Notes: a model not told the origin generated them from the letters alone. A DNA stretch of 64,000 nt from Erysipelotrichaceae bacterium (GCA_017405675.1 JAFRAB010000025.1:51272-115271); one strand, 5' to 3'; numbered from the stretch's first letter, positions 1 through 8,540 are shown. Program-made: numbers and translations.

Positions 1-2
1 CC

Positions 3-488
3 CATAAGCTGGGTGAGGAAAGTGTCGGACGCATATACTATGATCCGAAACTGGATGAAGCCGGCTTCATGCTGAAATATCTGGAGGAAAACCTCTTTCT
101 GAAATTACTGAACACTGTAGCTTTACAGAACAATCTGGAACTAAACGATACCAAGATCCTGTACATCATGTATAAGACAGACAGGGAATGTACGGTAGAC
201 GAGCTTTCAGCCCTGACCAATATGACAGCCACGGCGTGCACCGTCGTGCTGACCAGACTGGTAACTGAGGGTCATGTAAAGATCGCTTCCATCAATCTGT
301 TCGGTGAAAACAAGATCAGTTACCGCTATGTAAACGGCAAGCTGGATGAACTGTTTGACAAGGTCAGCGCTGACTTTGCGGCCGTAAGCTTTGCCGGTAT
401 CAGCGATCAGGAACGCGAAAGCTATATCGAAACAGCCAGGAAAATAATGGAAAATCTGAAGAAAATGACTGTAGGCAGGGAGGAATGA
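3..488 (+). CDS. MarR-like winged-helix regulator, 5' end outside window
   Basis: The frame is open to the left edge, so the start lies outside the window; 161 residues plus the stop are visible. The middle part has a helix-turn-helix pattern (CTVDELSALTNMTATACTVVLTRLVTEGHV) followed by a wing with the polar hairpin FGENKISYRYVNGKL, the arrangement of MarR-type repressors that bind DNA as dimers. The gene ends in an ATGA overlap region with the following VOC-family gene, so the two are probably co-transcribed and the regulator may sense the substrate of that protein. The family call is by fold pattern only; another winged-helix family is possible. Confidence 0.6.
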   Translation, partial: HKLGEESVGRIYYDPKLDEAGFMLKYLEENLFLKLLNTVALQNNLELNDTKILYIMYKTDRECTVDELSALTNMTATACTVVLTRLVTEGHVKIASINLFGENKISYRYVNGKLDELFDKVSADFAAVSFAGISDQERESYIETARKIMENLKKMTVGREE

Positions 489-490
489 AA

Positions 491-967
491 ATGTTCAAGT
501 CACTGATGCATATTGCCTTATATACCGATAACATGGATGAAATGGTCCGTTTCTATACGGAAGTATTAGGTGCGAAGATAAAGGTCAGAACCACTTACCG
601 CAGCTATCTTGAGCGTGATGACAGACCTGAACAGCAGAGAATTGCCAGAATGGATCCTGACAGAATATTCAATGTTTATCTGGAACTGGCTGAAGGACAG
701 TTCATCGAACTGTTCCCGAAGAAGGAAGGTCAGATAAATGATGTGGGCTGGGGTGAAAGACTGGGATATCATCACTATGCCTTACTGGTTGATGACATTT
801 ATAAAGCCAGGGAAGAACTTTCACGGAAAGGTCTGCAGTTTGATACCAGCATTTCAAAAGGACCTTCCGGAACCTATCAGATGTGGGCTCATGATCCTGA
901 CGGCAACAAGTTTGAAATAATGCAGTTTACCGCGGATTCCTATCAGGTAACAGGTCATATTGAATGA
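491..967 (+). CDS. VOC (glyoxalase/bleomycin-resistance fold) protein
   Basis: A 158-residue protein of the vicinal-oxygen-chelate fold. It opens with the typical first beta strand (LMHIALYTDNMDEMVRFYTEVLG) and has the second module beginning at HHYALLVDDIYKA and ending with the hallmark DPDGNKFEIMQF. Metal-ligand-like residues are His near the N-terminus, Glu in LELAEGQFIELF, His in YHHYALLV and Glu in KFEIM. An ATG at 485 overlaps the previous stop, but the GGGAGG at 478-483 lies 7 bases before the ATG at 491, so 491 is preferred. Substrate unknown: lactoylglutathione lyase-like, dioxygenase or resistance functions are all possible in this fold. A terminator follows. Confidence 0.75.
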   Translation: MFKSLMHIALYTDNMDEMVRFYTEVLGAKIKVRTTYRSYLERDDRPEQQRIARMDPDRIFNVYLELAEGQFIELFPKKEGQINDVGWGERLGYHHYALLVDDIYKAREELSRKGLQFDTSISKGPSGTYQMWAHDPDGNKFEIMQFTADSYQVTGHIE

Positions 968-996
968 AACATCTCTTCTTACTGAGATGTTTTTTT
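967..996 (+). terminator. Intrinsic terminator
   Basis: Stem AAACATCTC / GAGATGTTT with an 8-base loop followed by a run of T, directly after the VOC gene stop. Confidence 0.8.
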
Positions 997-1006
997 GAGC
1001 CTTAAA

Positions 1007-1015
1007 TGGTAGAAT
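1007..1015 (+). promoter_or_regulatory. Extended -10 promoter of psuK
   Basis: TGGTAGAAT is a TG-n-TAGAAT extended -10 element. Transcription from it would begin near 1022, downstream of the upstream-most ATG at 1014, which decides the psuK start as 1032. The leader would be only about 10 bases and contains AGGTAA. Confidence 0.5.
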
Positions 1016-1031
1016 GAATATAGGTAAGCAG

Positions 1032-1970
1032 ATGAAAACAGATAAGTATATTGTTGGAATCGGTGCGGCTAACATGGACGTACATGGCCGCAGCATCAAT
1101 GCCATTAACCTCTATGATTCCAATCCCGGACACATGCACATGTCAGTGGGCGGAGTAACCAGAAACATTCTGGAAAACTATGCCCGCTTAGGAGGAAAAT
1201 CAGTTCTTTTAGGTGTGGTTGGGGATGATGTGTACGGGGATAAGATCCTGAGTGAAAGCCGGAACGCCGGTATCGACGTTTCCAGGGTCATGAGAGTGAA
1301 AGATCATGTTTCCTCGACTTACATGTCGATCCTGAACAATGACGGCGACATGACGCTGGCTTTAAGCGACATGAGCATTATGGAGCAGATGTCGATTGAT
1401 TATTTACGCAGTAATGATAGAATAATCAGGGATGCGGAACTGATCGTTACCGATCCTTCAATTCCGGCTGAACTGATGGACTTTATTCTTGAGGAATACA
1501 GTGACAAAAAAGTATTTGTTGATCCTGTTTCCGTAGGTTATGCCCGCTGCATTGAAAACCGAACCGGATCATTCTACCGGATCAAGCCCAATGTGCTGGA
1601 ATGCGAACTGCTGAGCCATCATAAGATCAATGATGAAAGTGATTTATGGCAGGCAGCTGACAGTATCATTGCCTCCGGGACCAGGGAAGTATATGTTTCC
1701 CGCGGTAAAAAAGGCTGTCTTTATGCGGACAGTCTGGGAAACAGATTAACAGCCTGTCTGAAGCCGCTGGACGATGCGGCCAATGCGACCGGGGCAGGGG
1801 ATGCCTTCATGGCCATGGTCATCTATGGCTGTGTATATGGCCTGGAAAAACAGCTGACACTTGATCTTGCCTGTCGGGCAGGACTGGCAGCCATCATGTC
1901 AGCTGATACGATCAATAAGAACATAAGTATGGAACTTATCAGAAATATATATGAGGAGAGAAGATTATGA
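1032..1970 (+). CDS. psuK: PfkB-family kinase, pseudouridine kinase
   Basis: A 312-residue ribokinase/PfkB-fold sugar kinase. The N-terminus KYIVGIGAANMDVHG is the first PfkB strand and SVGGVTRNILENYARLG is the first signature; the second signature with the catalytic Asp is NATGAGDAFMAMVIYG. It overlaps by 4 bases with psuG, the pseudouridine-5'-phosphate glycosidase, which makes pseudouridine the likely substrate: the kinase makes pseudouridine 5'-phosphate in the cytoplasm for the partner to cleave. The start at 1032 is chosen because an earlier in-frame ATG (1014) sits inside the -10 box. Specificity is inferred from the neighbour, as PfkB kinases are hard to tell apart by sequence alone. 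Confidence 0.88.
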   Translation: MKTDKYIVGIGAANMDVHGRSINAINLYDSNPGHMHMSVGGVTRNILENYARLGGKSVLLGVVGDDVYGDKILSESRNAGIDVSRVMRVKDHVSSTYMSILNNDGDMTLALSDMSIMEQMSIDYLRSNDRIIRDAELIVTDPSIPAELMDFILEEYSDKKVFVDPVSVGYARCIENRTGSFYRIKPNVLECELLSHHKINDESDLWQAADSIIASGTREVYVSRGKKGCLYADSLGNRLTACLKPLDDAANATGAGDAFMAMVIYGCVYGLEKQLTLDLACRAGLAAIMSADTINKNISMELIRNIYEERRL

Positions 1971-2887
1971 ATTTGGAAAAGTATTTATCCGTAACACCTG
2001 AGATCAGACAGGCCGTCGCTGAAGGCAGACCTGTTGTTGCTCTGGAAAGCACGATCCTTTCACATGGCATGCCTTTCCCTGAGAACGTTGAATTCGCTCA
2101 CAAGGTCGAAGAAATCGTCAGAGGCGAAGGTGCCATTCCGGCTACCACAGCCATCATCGGCGGTAAGCTGAAAGTCGGACTGACTCCTGAAGAACTGGAT
2201 ATCATGTGCAAGGGCGAAGGCGTCGGCAAGGTTTCCAGAAGAGACGTTGCCACCTACCTGGTAACCGGACAGACCGGTGCCACTACCGTAGCCACAACCA
2301 TGCTGATTGCTTCACTGGCTGGCGTTAAGATCTTCGCTACAGGCGGAATCGGCGGCGTTCACAGAAACGGTCAGTACACCATGGATATCTCTGCAGACCT
2401 GCAGGAATTCGCCAATACACCGGTAGCTGTTGTTACAGCCGGTGCCAAGCAGATCCTGGATATCGGCAGAACTCTTGAATATCTGGAAACATACGGTGTT
2501 CCGGTATTAGGCTTCAGAACTGATGAATTCCCGGCTTTCTACTGCAAGACTTCCGGATACAAGCTGGACTACAATGCCCAGAGTGAAGAAGAGATCGCCA
2601 GGATCATGAAGACCAAATGGGATCTGGGATTAAAGGGCGGCATCGTAATCGGCAATCCTATTCCTGATGAATACGCCATGGATTTCAAGGAAATGGAAGG
2701 CGTCATCAACGAAGCCATCAAGCTGGCTGATGAAAAGGGCATCAGAGGCAAGAACATCACTCCGTTCCTGCTGGCTACCATCAAGGATATGACCGGCGGC
2801 GAATCCTTCGCTTCCAACCTGCAGCTGGCTTACAACAATGCCAGAGTTGCCAGCCGTATCGCTGTTGCCTACAGCAAGTTAGACTAA
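1967..2887 (+). CDS. psuG: Pseudouridine-5'-phosphate glycosidase
   Basis: A 306-residue member of the PsuG (IndA-like) family. This enzyme breaks the C-C glycosidic bond of pseudouridine 5'-phosphate to give uracil and ribose 5-phosphate, using a metal ion. Family hallmarks visible are VVALESTILSHGMPFPEN with the early Glu, the RRDVATYLVTGQTGATTVATTM core, the FATGGIGGVHR motif and the AGAKQILDIGRTLEYLET segment. The ATG overlaps the psuK stop (ATGA) and has GAGGAGA upstream, so the two are translationally coupled. Together they form a nucleoside-salvage pair from RNA breakdown. Full length. Confidence 0.95.
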   Translation: MNLEKYLSVTPEIRQAVAEGRPVVALESTILSHGMPFPENVEFAHKVEEIVRGEGAIPATTAIIGGKLKVGLTPEELDIMCKGEGVGKVSRRDVATYLVTGQTGATTVATTMLIASLAGVKIFATGGIGGVHRNGQYTMDISADLQEFANTPVAVVTAGAKQILDIGRTLEYLETYGVPVLGFRTDEFPAFYCKTSGYKLDYNAQSEEEIARIMKTKWDLGLKGGIVIGNPIPDEYAMDFKEMEGVINEAIKLADEKGIRGKNITPFLLATIKDMTGGESFASNLQLAYNNARVASRIAVAYSKLD

Positions 2888-2890
2888 AAT

Positions 2891-2915
2891 GAAAAGAGCC
2901 TCAGGGCTCTTTTGT
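2891..2915 (+). terminator. Intrinsic terminator after psuG
   Basis: Stem AAAAGAGCC / GGCTCTTTT with a short loop and T-rich tail; it also lies just beyond the stop of the converging minus-strand HAD gene. Confidence 0.85.
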
Positions 2916-2916
2916 T

Positions 2917-3756
2917 TTATATTAATCCAAAATACTTAAACGCTTTATAGAAACCGTCATCGTCAACATCTGCGGTGATATAATCCGCAGCCCGTTTTAC
3001 TTCCAGACCGCCATTGCCCATGGCTACGGAATATCCGCATAATTCAAACATCGAGAGATCTATTTTAGCATCCCCGAAGGCGATGGTGTCTTTTCTGTCG
3101 GCGCCGAGATATTCCATCAGTACCGTTATGGCCTGTTTCTTATTAATTCCATGAGGTGAAAGATCTCCGAAAAGAGCCTGTTCATCCTTGCCGCCCCAGG
3201 TGTTGGCTACCAGATCAGGGAAGGCCTTAACGGAATCCAGATAATCATTGTAACCTGACAGTACGAAGCTGATCTTGTTGGTGTCGTCATTGCACAGCTG
3301 CTCATCAGAAAGACAGGTGTACTTGGCCAGAAATTCAGATGCAACAGCTTCAGCGGTAGTATCGATCCCGCTCTTTCCTGAGACATACTTGGCCAGAGCA
3401 GCCGGTCCCTGCTGCAGGAACAGATCATTGCAGTACATCCCGGAGTTGCTTTCAAGATACAGGCCCAGATTTCTCTGACGGCACCAGTCAACGACTCTGC
3501 CTACCTGGTCAGCTGAAAGACAGTTATGCATTATGACTTTTCCCTCATATTCCACATATCCGCCATTGGCCCCGATCAGGCCGTCAGTTTCCGGTAATGT
3601 GCGGTGGCTTAATTCAAATTTGGAACAGCCCGTGCATAAAACGATCTTATGTCCGTTTTTTCTGGCTTCATTTACAGCCGTAAAGGCGCTTTCAGGACAG
3701 ATGGTCTGATAGTTGATAAGGGTTCCGTCGACATCGGTAAAAATGATCTTGCTCAC
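2917..3756 (-). CDS. HAD-superfamily (Cof-type) phosphatase
   Basis: A 279-residue Cof/YidA-type HAD phosphatase. Motif I is FTDVDGTLI near the N-terminus with the nucleophile Asp, motif II is VLCTGCSK, and the C-terminal acidic motif is AFGDAKIDLSMFELCGYSVAMGNGG. These enzymes dephosphorylate sugar phosphates or flavin/PLP-type cofactors in the cytoplasm; the substrate here is unknown. A longer reading from a TTG at 3792 is unlikely because that codon lies inside the -35 box (TTGACA) of the gene's own promoter. The GTG at 3756 is 6 bases after the TACAAT -10 box and has no ribosome site, so the mRNA may be leaderless. Confidence 0.85.
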   Translation of the reverse strand: MSKIIFTDVDGTLINYQTICPESAFTAVNEARKNGHKIVLCTGCSKFELSHRTLPETDGLIGANGGYVEYEGKVIMHNCLSADQVGRVVDWCRQRNLGLYLESNSGMYCNDLFLQQGPAALAKYVSGKSGIDTTAEAVASEFLAKYTCLSDEQLCNDDTNKISFVLSGYNDYLDSVKAFPDLVANTWGGKDEQALFGDLSPHGINKKQAITVLMEYLGADRKDTIAFGDAKIDLSMFELCGYSVAMGNGGLEVKRAADYITADVDDDGFYKAFKYFGLI

Positions 3757-3864
3757 ATATGAATTGTAAATGGATTGCCGGTAATGTGTCAAACGGTGAA
3801 TGCGTGAGGATGGTCACTGAGCATTATTCACGTGTTTTTCAAATAACGAATATAGAATAGTGGT
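3757..3864. promoter_or_regulatory. Divergent promoters, both leaving almost no leader
   Basis: On the minus strand, TTGACA (3792-3787) and TACAAT (3768-3763) are separated by 18 bases and the GTG of the HAD gene follows after 6 bases. On the plus strand, TAGAAT (3853-3858) is followed after 6 bases by the ATG of the CBS gene. Neither start codon has a Shine-Dalgarno sequence. Confidence 0.6.
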
Positions 3865-4287
3865 ATGACAGATAATCTTGAGTTGATTAATGACAGCATT
3901 CTGTTTTTACTGAAACCGAAGAGATCCATCGGTTATCTTGAAAGCCGCTGGACCTTAAGACAGGCCCTGGAAAAGATGCGCTATTACGGATATTCGGCTT
4001 TACCGGTCATTGATGAACAGGGTAAATATGCCGGAACGGTTTCTGAAGGCGACTTCCTCTGGCACATGTTAAATGAAAAGGAGTACGATATTTACAGCCG
4101 GGAGAAACATAGCCTGAAGGAAATAATCCGTCCTGACTTCAATCCGGCTGTCAGAGTTTCAGCCAGAATAGATGATCTGATTGACAGGGTAATGTCACAG
4201 AACTTTGTACCGGTTACTGACGACCAGGACGTCCTGATGGGAATCATTACCAGACAGGATGTAATCTACTACCTGAAAAACAAATGA
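3865..4287 (+). CDS. Tandem CBS-domain protein
   Basis: A 140-residue stand-alone pair of CBS domains, the modules that bind adenine nucleotides and act as energy or second-messenger sensors. The first domain covers about residues 20-70 (LRQALEKMRYYGYSALPVIDEQGKYAGTVSEGDFLW) and the second residues 85-138 (IDDLIDRVMSQNFVPVTDDQDVLMGIITRQDVIYYL). No catalytic or transmembrane part is fused. The gene is monocistronic with its own promoter and terminator. The ATG follows the -10 box by only 6 bases. Target of regulation unknown. Confidence 0.88.
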   Translation: MTDNLELINDSILFLLKPKRSIGYLESRWTLRQALEKMRYYGYSALPVIDEQGKYAGTVSEGDFLWHMLNEKEYDIYSREKHSLKEIIRPDFNPAVRVSARIDDLIDRVMSQNFVPVTDDQDVLMGIITRQDVIYYLKNK

Positions 4288-4291
4288 TCCT

Positions 4292-4316
4292 GAGAATCCC
4301 GCAAAGGGATTCTTTT
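4292..4316 (+). terminator. Intrinsic terminator after the CBS gene
   Basis: Stem AGAATCCC / GGGATTCT with a GCAAA loop, followed by TTTTCT. Confidence 0.8.
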
Positions 4317-4340
4317 CTATCAGCCGAAAAGAATGTAGAA

Positions 4341-4346
4341 TATAAT
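4341..4346 (+). promoter_or_regulatory. -10 box of the MFS gene
   Basis: TATAAT preceded by TAGAA; 25 bases upstream of the ATG at 4372, which has an AAAAGGGG ribosome site. No clear -35. Confidence 0.5.
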
Positions 4347-4371
4347 TAGTTAACCAAAAGGGGATATCACA

Positions 4372-5706
4372 ATGAAACTGAATAATAAGAGAACTTTTCT
4401 GGTAGGTCTGGCCTTCCTGTCCATCTGCGCTTTCTGGCAGATGTATGACAATGTCATTCCTATGATCCTGACCAACACCTTCCATCTGAATGAGACCTAT
4501 TCAGGCGTCATCATGGCTGTTGACAACGTGCTGGCGCTTTTCCTGCTGCCGTTGTTCGGCTCACTGTCAGATAAGGCTGATACCAAGATAGGCAAGAGAA
4601 TGCCATTCATTCTGTTCGGTACCGGCTGTGCCATCATTCTGATGAACATCCTGCCGATCCTGGACAATTCATATTATGCCAAGGCCAGCATCTTCAAGGT
4701 CGTTTCATTCGTCGTGGTACTGGGACTGCTGCTGATCGCCATGGGTACTTACCGTTCACCGGCTGTAGCCCTGATGCCTGATGTCACGCCAAAGCCGTTA
4801 AGATCAAAAGCCAATGCCATCATTAACCTGATGGGAGCTGTCGGCGGCATGATTTATCTGGCCATCGCAGCTGTGCTCTATCCGAAAGCCAAGACAGCAA
4901 ACGTACCTCACGTGGATTATCAGATTCTGTTCATCGTGGTGGCAGCCATAATGTTCATTGCCGTAGCCTTGCTGTATATATTTGTCAAGGAACCTAAGCT
5001 GGTTGAGGAAAACAGAAAGCTTGAAGAACGGCATCCGGAATGGAACCTGGCCGAAGATGACGGTTCCGGCCGGGAGATCCTGCCTGCTGATGTCAAGAGA
5101 TCTCTGGGATTCCTGCTGGCTTCCATAGCCTTATGGTTCATCGGGTATAACGCCGTTACCACCTGGTTTACAACATATGTATCCGTCGTAATGGGTGAAG
5201 GCCTGGGCGGTGCCAGCACCTGTCTGCTGGTAGCTACAGCCGGAGCCATCGTATCATACATTCCAATCGGCAATATCGCTTCCAAGATAGGCCGTAAGAA
5301 AACGATCATGGGCGGCATCATTCTGCTGGCCACGATGTTCTTCCTGGGCTTTGTCTTAACAAGCATCTTTACTTCAATTAACGCCATCATGTACGTTTCA
5401 TTCGCCTTGGTCGGCTTAGCCTGGGCTGCCATCAATGTCAACTCACTGCCAATGGTCGTTGAAATGTGCAAGGGCTCTGATATCGGCAAGTTTACCGGTT
5501 ATTACTATACTGCCAGCATGGCTGCTCAGATAGTAACACCGGCACTGGCGGGCACCCTGATGAGACTGATCTCATATAAGGTTCTGTTCATCTACGCTTC
5601 AGTATTCGTACTGCTGTCCTTTGTGACCATGACACAGGTCAGACACGGTGACCAGAAGGTCGAAGGCAAAAAAGGCCTGGCTGCCTACGAAGACATGGAT
5701 GATTAA
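4372..5706 (+). CDS. MFS transporter, sugar-carrier (GPH/SLC45-like) type
   Basis: A 444-residue integral membrane carrier with about 12 hydrophobic segments and an acidic cytoplasmic loop near residues 205-235. The segment after the second helix, LFGSLSDKADTKIGKRMPFILFGT, is the MFS loop motif in the form seen in glycoside-pentoside-hexuronide and SLC45-like cation:sugar symporters, and the partner motif in the second half is ASKIGRKKTIMGG. It probably imports a sugar or glycoside with a proton or sodium ion. It stands alone between a promoter and a bidirectional terminator, so the context does not define the substrate. Confidence 0.8.
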   Translation: MKLNNKRTFLVGLAFLSICAFWQMYDNVIPMILTNTFHLNETYSGVIMAVDNVLALFLLPLFGSLSDKADTKIGKRMPFILFGTGCAIILMNILPILDNSYYAKASIFKVVSFVVVLGLLLIAMGTYRSPAVALMPDVTPKPLRSKANAIINLMGAVGGMIYLAIAAVLYPKAKTANVPHVDYQILFIVVAAIMFIAVALLYIFVKEPKLVEENRKLEERHPEWNLAEDDGSGREILPADVKRSLGFLLASIALWFIGYNAVTTWFTTYVSVVMGEGLGGASTCLLVATAGAIVSYIPIGNIASKIGRKKTIMGGIILLATMFFLGFVLTSIFTSINAIMYVSFALVGLAWAAINVNSLPMVVEMCKGSDIGKFTGYYYTASMAAQIVTPALAGTLMRLISYKVLFIYASVFVLLSFVTMTQVRHGDQKVEGKKGLAAYEDMDD

Positions 5707-5730
5707 TATCTGAATATTTAAGAAGCATAC

Positions 5731-5759
5731 AAAAAAAGTGGTAATCCACTTTTTTTTTC
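5731..5759. terminator. Bidirectional terminator
   Basis: AAAAAAAGTGG-taat-CCACTTTTTTTTT: A-run, short GC stem, T-run. It can serve both the MFS gene and the converging ATPase gene. Confidence 0.85.
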
Positions 5760-5762
5760 GTT

Positions 5763-6920
5763 TTATAATCTGTTGCCCTCCTGATCGAAGATGTGCAGAC
5801 GGTCCATGTCAATGCTGAGGCATATTTCCTGATCACGGAAGTATTTCAGGGTATCACCGTTGTCTGCTTTCTCCACGACTGTCAGTTTTCTGTCATCGGT
5901 AATCACATGAATAACCAGGTCACTTTCGATTACTTCAGTGTATTCGACCGTGGCAGGATAGCCGCTGTTTGAAATGGTGATGTCATAGCCGCGGATACCG
6001 ACATCCACGGTATCATCCTTGTGGATCTTTTTCATCTGTGCCTTGCTCAGCTGATAATTCTGTCCAAGTACGGTGATGGTTCCGGTTTTACTGACAGGAA
6101 GATTCTCAAAGAAGTTCATGGCCGGTGATCCGACGAATTCCGCACAGAAGCGGTTGACCGGATAATTGTAGACATTGGCAGTGCTGTCATCCATCTGCAG
6201 GATACCGTCTTTCAGAATGATAATTCTGTCGGCTAACGATAAGGCATCATACTGGTCATGTGTGACATAGATGAAGGTTGTCTTATATACCTGATGCAGG
6301 GCTTTCAGCTCAGTTCTTAATCTGGCTCTCATTAACGGGTCCAGATTGGAGAACGGCTCATCCAGCAGTAATACTGTTGGTTTTTTTATGAGGGCTCTGG
6401 CAATGGCCACACGCTGTTTTTCACCGCCGGATAGATCCTGCGGCATTCTGTCCAGCTTGGTATCCAGATTCAGCAGTTCTGCGATTTTTTTAACTTCAGG
6501 CCGGATCTCTTCTCTTGGAACATGCTTTACTTCCAGAGGGAAGGCGATGTTCTTGTAAACGGTCTGGTTAGGATAGAGAGAGAAATTCTGGAAGACCATG
6601 GCACAGTCACGCTCAGCTGCCGGTACGAACTTATAGTCGCTGTCGTCAAAATAGATGTCACCTGCGACGGGTCTTTCCAGTCCGGCTATCACTCTTAGCA
6701 GGGTGCTTTTTCCCGATCCTGAAGGCCCTAAAACAGCCACAAACTCACCGTCAGTGATGGTGGCGGAAAAATGCTGTAAGGCTATTACTCCTTCGTTGGA
6801 AGTATACGGCATGCTCTTCTGCTGCTGCAGGATCAGTTCCTGCTGCTTGCGGTTGAAAATACCGGAAACTTTCTGGAAAGGGTAGATCATGGCTACATCG
6901 ACCAGTTTGATTTCAGGCAT
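5763..6920 (-). CDS. ABC sugar transporter ATPase, divergent UgpC/MsmX type
   Basis: A 385-residue ATPase for a carbohydrate ABC importer. It has Walker A GPSGSGKST, Q-loop VFQNFSLYPNQ, signature LSGGEKQR, Walker B VLLLDEPFSNLD and switch His in YVTHDQYDALSLADR, followed by a C-terminal regulatory OB-like domain. A stretch of about 30 residues between the first strand and ALQHFSATI (FNRKQQELILQQQK) is an insertion in the region where the second MsmX-type ATPase of this window also carries extra residues. It is the last gene of the uptake operon (2 bases after the DUF624 gene), so it is probably the dedicated motor of the LplB/LplC-like permeases. Confidence 0.9.
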   Translation of the reverse strand: MPEIKLVDVAMIYPFQKVSGIFNRKQQELILQQQKSMPYTSNEGVIALQHFSATITDGEFVAVLGPSGSGKSTLLRVIAGLERPVAGDIYFDDSDYKFVPAAERDCAMVFQNFSLYPNQTVYKNIAFPLEVKHVPREEIRPEVKKIAELLNLDTKLDRMPQDLSGGEKQRVAIARALIKKPTVLLLDEPFSNLDPLMRARLRTELKALHQVYKTTFIYVTHDQYDALSLADRIIILKDGILQMDDSTANVYNYPVNRFCAEFVGSPAMNFFENLPVSKTGTITVLGQNYQLSKAQMKKIHKDDTVDVGIRGYDITISNSGYPATVEYTEVIESDLVIHVITDDRKLTVVEKADNGDTLKYFRDQEICLSIDMDRLHIFDQEGNRL

Positions 6921-6922
6921 CT

Positions 6923-7642
6923 TTATTTACCTTTCTTTCTCTGCTGTGACATCTTTTCATTCAGATCATAGGAAGAAGCGGCAGCCGGTTCCTCAGCCGG
7001 TTCTTCTTCCGGTGTTTCAGCGACCAGGCTGACCAGATTGTTATCCTTGATGATCTGCTGCATGTCCTTTTCCAGAGGCGCTCTGATCAGGTCAGTATAA
7101 AGAGCCGGGACGATTAACAGGGCCAGCGGCAGCATTTCCACCGCCCAGAACATGGCAATCAATAACAGCACATTGAATATGCTTCTGATCGGATGACTCA
7201 TGGCAAAGTATATTGACATTCTTATTATCGATGAGATCGGAGCATCAAAACGTGACAGTACCGGAGCAACGTTGATGACCATTGTTCCCACTACCAGGGT
7301 AATGATGATGCCCAGACCGAAATACAGCATGCCCAGAATGCTGACCTTATAGAACTGATAGCCGGTCCATAAGCCTTCAAAGATGAAGAAGGCCAGTAGG
7401 GCAAACAGCAGTGTCAGCTTGATGCCTGGTACCAGATTCTGCTTATAGGAATCAAAGAAATCCTTAAAGACCCCGTTACCGCGTCCCGGTCCGAAAATGA
7501 CCTTGTTGACGGTATGATAAAGGGCACTGCAGCTTGGTACGATGGTAACGACAGGCAGCGAAAACAGCAGCCATAACAGGCTGACTATTAACATGTTGGC
7601 TATCGTTTCCAGTATTTTAATGAAAGGACTGTTGTAATCCAT
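6923..7642 (-). CDS. YesL-type (DUF624) membrane protein
   Basis: A 239-residue protein with about five hydrophobic helices, matching the YesL/DUF624 family (N-terminal ANMLIVSLLWLLFSLPVVTIVPSCSALYHTV, with the family's LPVVTIVPS-type pattern and the FKDFFDSYKQNL segment). Such proteins nearly always accompany LplB/LplC-type sugar transporters with YesM/YesN regulation; their molecular role is not established. The C-terminal tail is hydrophilic and rich in Glu/Ala/Pro. It starts 1 base after the deacetylase stop, implying coupled translation. Confidence 0.85.
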   Translation of the reverse strand: MDYNSPFIKILETIANMLIVSLLWLLFSLPVVTIVPSCSALYHTVNKVIFGPGRGNGVFKDFFDSYKQNLVPGIKLTLLFALLAFFIFEGLWTGYQFYKVSILGMLYFGLGIIITLVVGTMVINVAPVLSRFDAPISSIIRMSIYFAMSHPIRSIFNVLLLIAMFWAVEMLPLALLIVPALYTDLIRAPLEKDMQQIIKDNNLVSLVAETPEEEPAEEPAAASSYDLNEKMSQQRKKGK

Positions 7643-7643
7643 T

Positions 7644-8495
7644 TTATAAAGGTGTTTCTCCTATTTCTGTTATCTTGCCGGCTTTCAGTATTTCCTTCTG
7701 TCCGAAGGCCGTCATTATCTCCACATCCATGGCGGATGGGTTGTAGATCATTGATCCATCTACACTATATTCTAACATCTGATAAGCCTGAATATAATCC
7801 AGAATTTCACCATTTGTGGCAAACCAGATATCCTGGCCGTTTTCCGATATGTATTTGACGAGGTTTTCGATGACATCCCAGTTGTCATTGCGGTCAAATT
7901 CATAGCCGTGGCCCCAGACATAGAACATTGATGGCTTGAAGGTACGCATGGTGATGAATTTTTCAGCCAGCTCCATAAGCTTTTCATCATTGTGATGGCA
8001 GGTCGGGTTCAGTTCATAAGGATCCTGAGGCAGGTCAAAGGCCAGTGTTGACTTGACTGTTCTGGCGCCTTTGTAGCCGGCTATCTTCAGATACTCCTTG
8101 TTTTTCTCATTGAACAGACCGAAAGGGTAGGCAAACATCTTCAGCGGATAGCCTGTCAGTTTTTCCAGTCCGGCCTTGTCTTCGAGTATTTCATACATGG
8201 AATACGGTGCTCCTAAGGATGAAATGTCCGAATGGTAAAGGGCATGGCCGCCGACTTCGTGTTTCCGGTACAGTTCCCTGACTTCTTCTGGTTCTATGCG
8301 GGAAGTATTTACCGGGAACTTCGGGTCGCTTTTCCAGCCCAGGTTGCCGCATCCCAGGTTAAAGGTGCACTTCACATTGTATCTGTTGAAGATCTCGACC
8401 AGACGTCTGTCCTGGGTGACACCGTCATCGTAACTTAAGGTGAAGACCTTGTTTCTGCCGCCCGGGAACAGCAGGGTATCAAATCTTTTTCCCAT
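7644..8495 (-). CDS. Polysaccharide deacetylase (CE4/NodB-like)
   Basis: A 283-residue NodB-homology protein. Motif 1 is LSYDDGVTQDRR with the catalytic/metal Asp pair, motif 2 is the His-containing ALYHSDISSL, motif 3 is FAYPFG, and a late His lies in YVWGHGYEF. CE4 enzymes remove N- or O-acetyl groups from sugars with a divalent metal. There is no signal peptide, so it would act inside the cell on an imported glycan, which fits its place in the ABC operon. The ATG at 8495 is chosen because AAAAGGAGA precedes it; an upstream ATG (8522) falls within a hairpin. Confidence 0.85.
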   Translation of the reverse strand: MGKRFDTLLFPGGRNKVFTLSYDDGVTQDRRLVEIFNRYNVKCTFNLGCGNLGWKSDPKFPVNTSRIEPEEVRELYRKHEVGGHALYHSDISSLGAPYSMYEILEDKAGLEKLTGYPLKMFAYPFGLFNEKNKEYLKIAGYKGARTVKSTLAFDLPQDPYELNPTCHHNDEKLMELAEKFITMRTFKPSMFYVWGHGYEFDRNDNWDVIENLVKYISENGQDIWFATNGEILDYIQAYQMLEYSVDGSMIYNPSAMDVEIMTAFGQKEILKAGKITEIGETPL

Positions 8496-8510
8496 ATTAT
8501 CTCCTTTTAA

Positions 8511-8540
8511 TAAAAGGCCCACTGTGAAGTGGACCTTTAT
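8511..8540 (-). terminator. Intra-operon hairpin, weak terminator or attenuator
   Basis: On the minus strand AAAGGTCCAC-ttcaca-GTGGGCCTTTT (one G-T pair) then TATT. It sits between the serine hydrolase and the deacetylase and could lower expression of the three downstream genes. Confidence 0.55.

Noticed and set aside
4920..5489. Minus-strand frame of 189 codons inside the MFS gene
   Set aside because: Shadow of the plus-strand membrane protein, with low-complexity Met/Pro/Thr content and no start signal.
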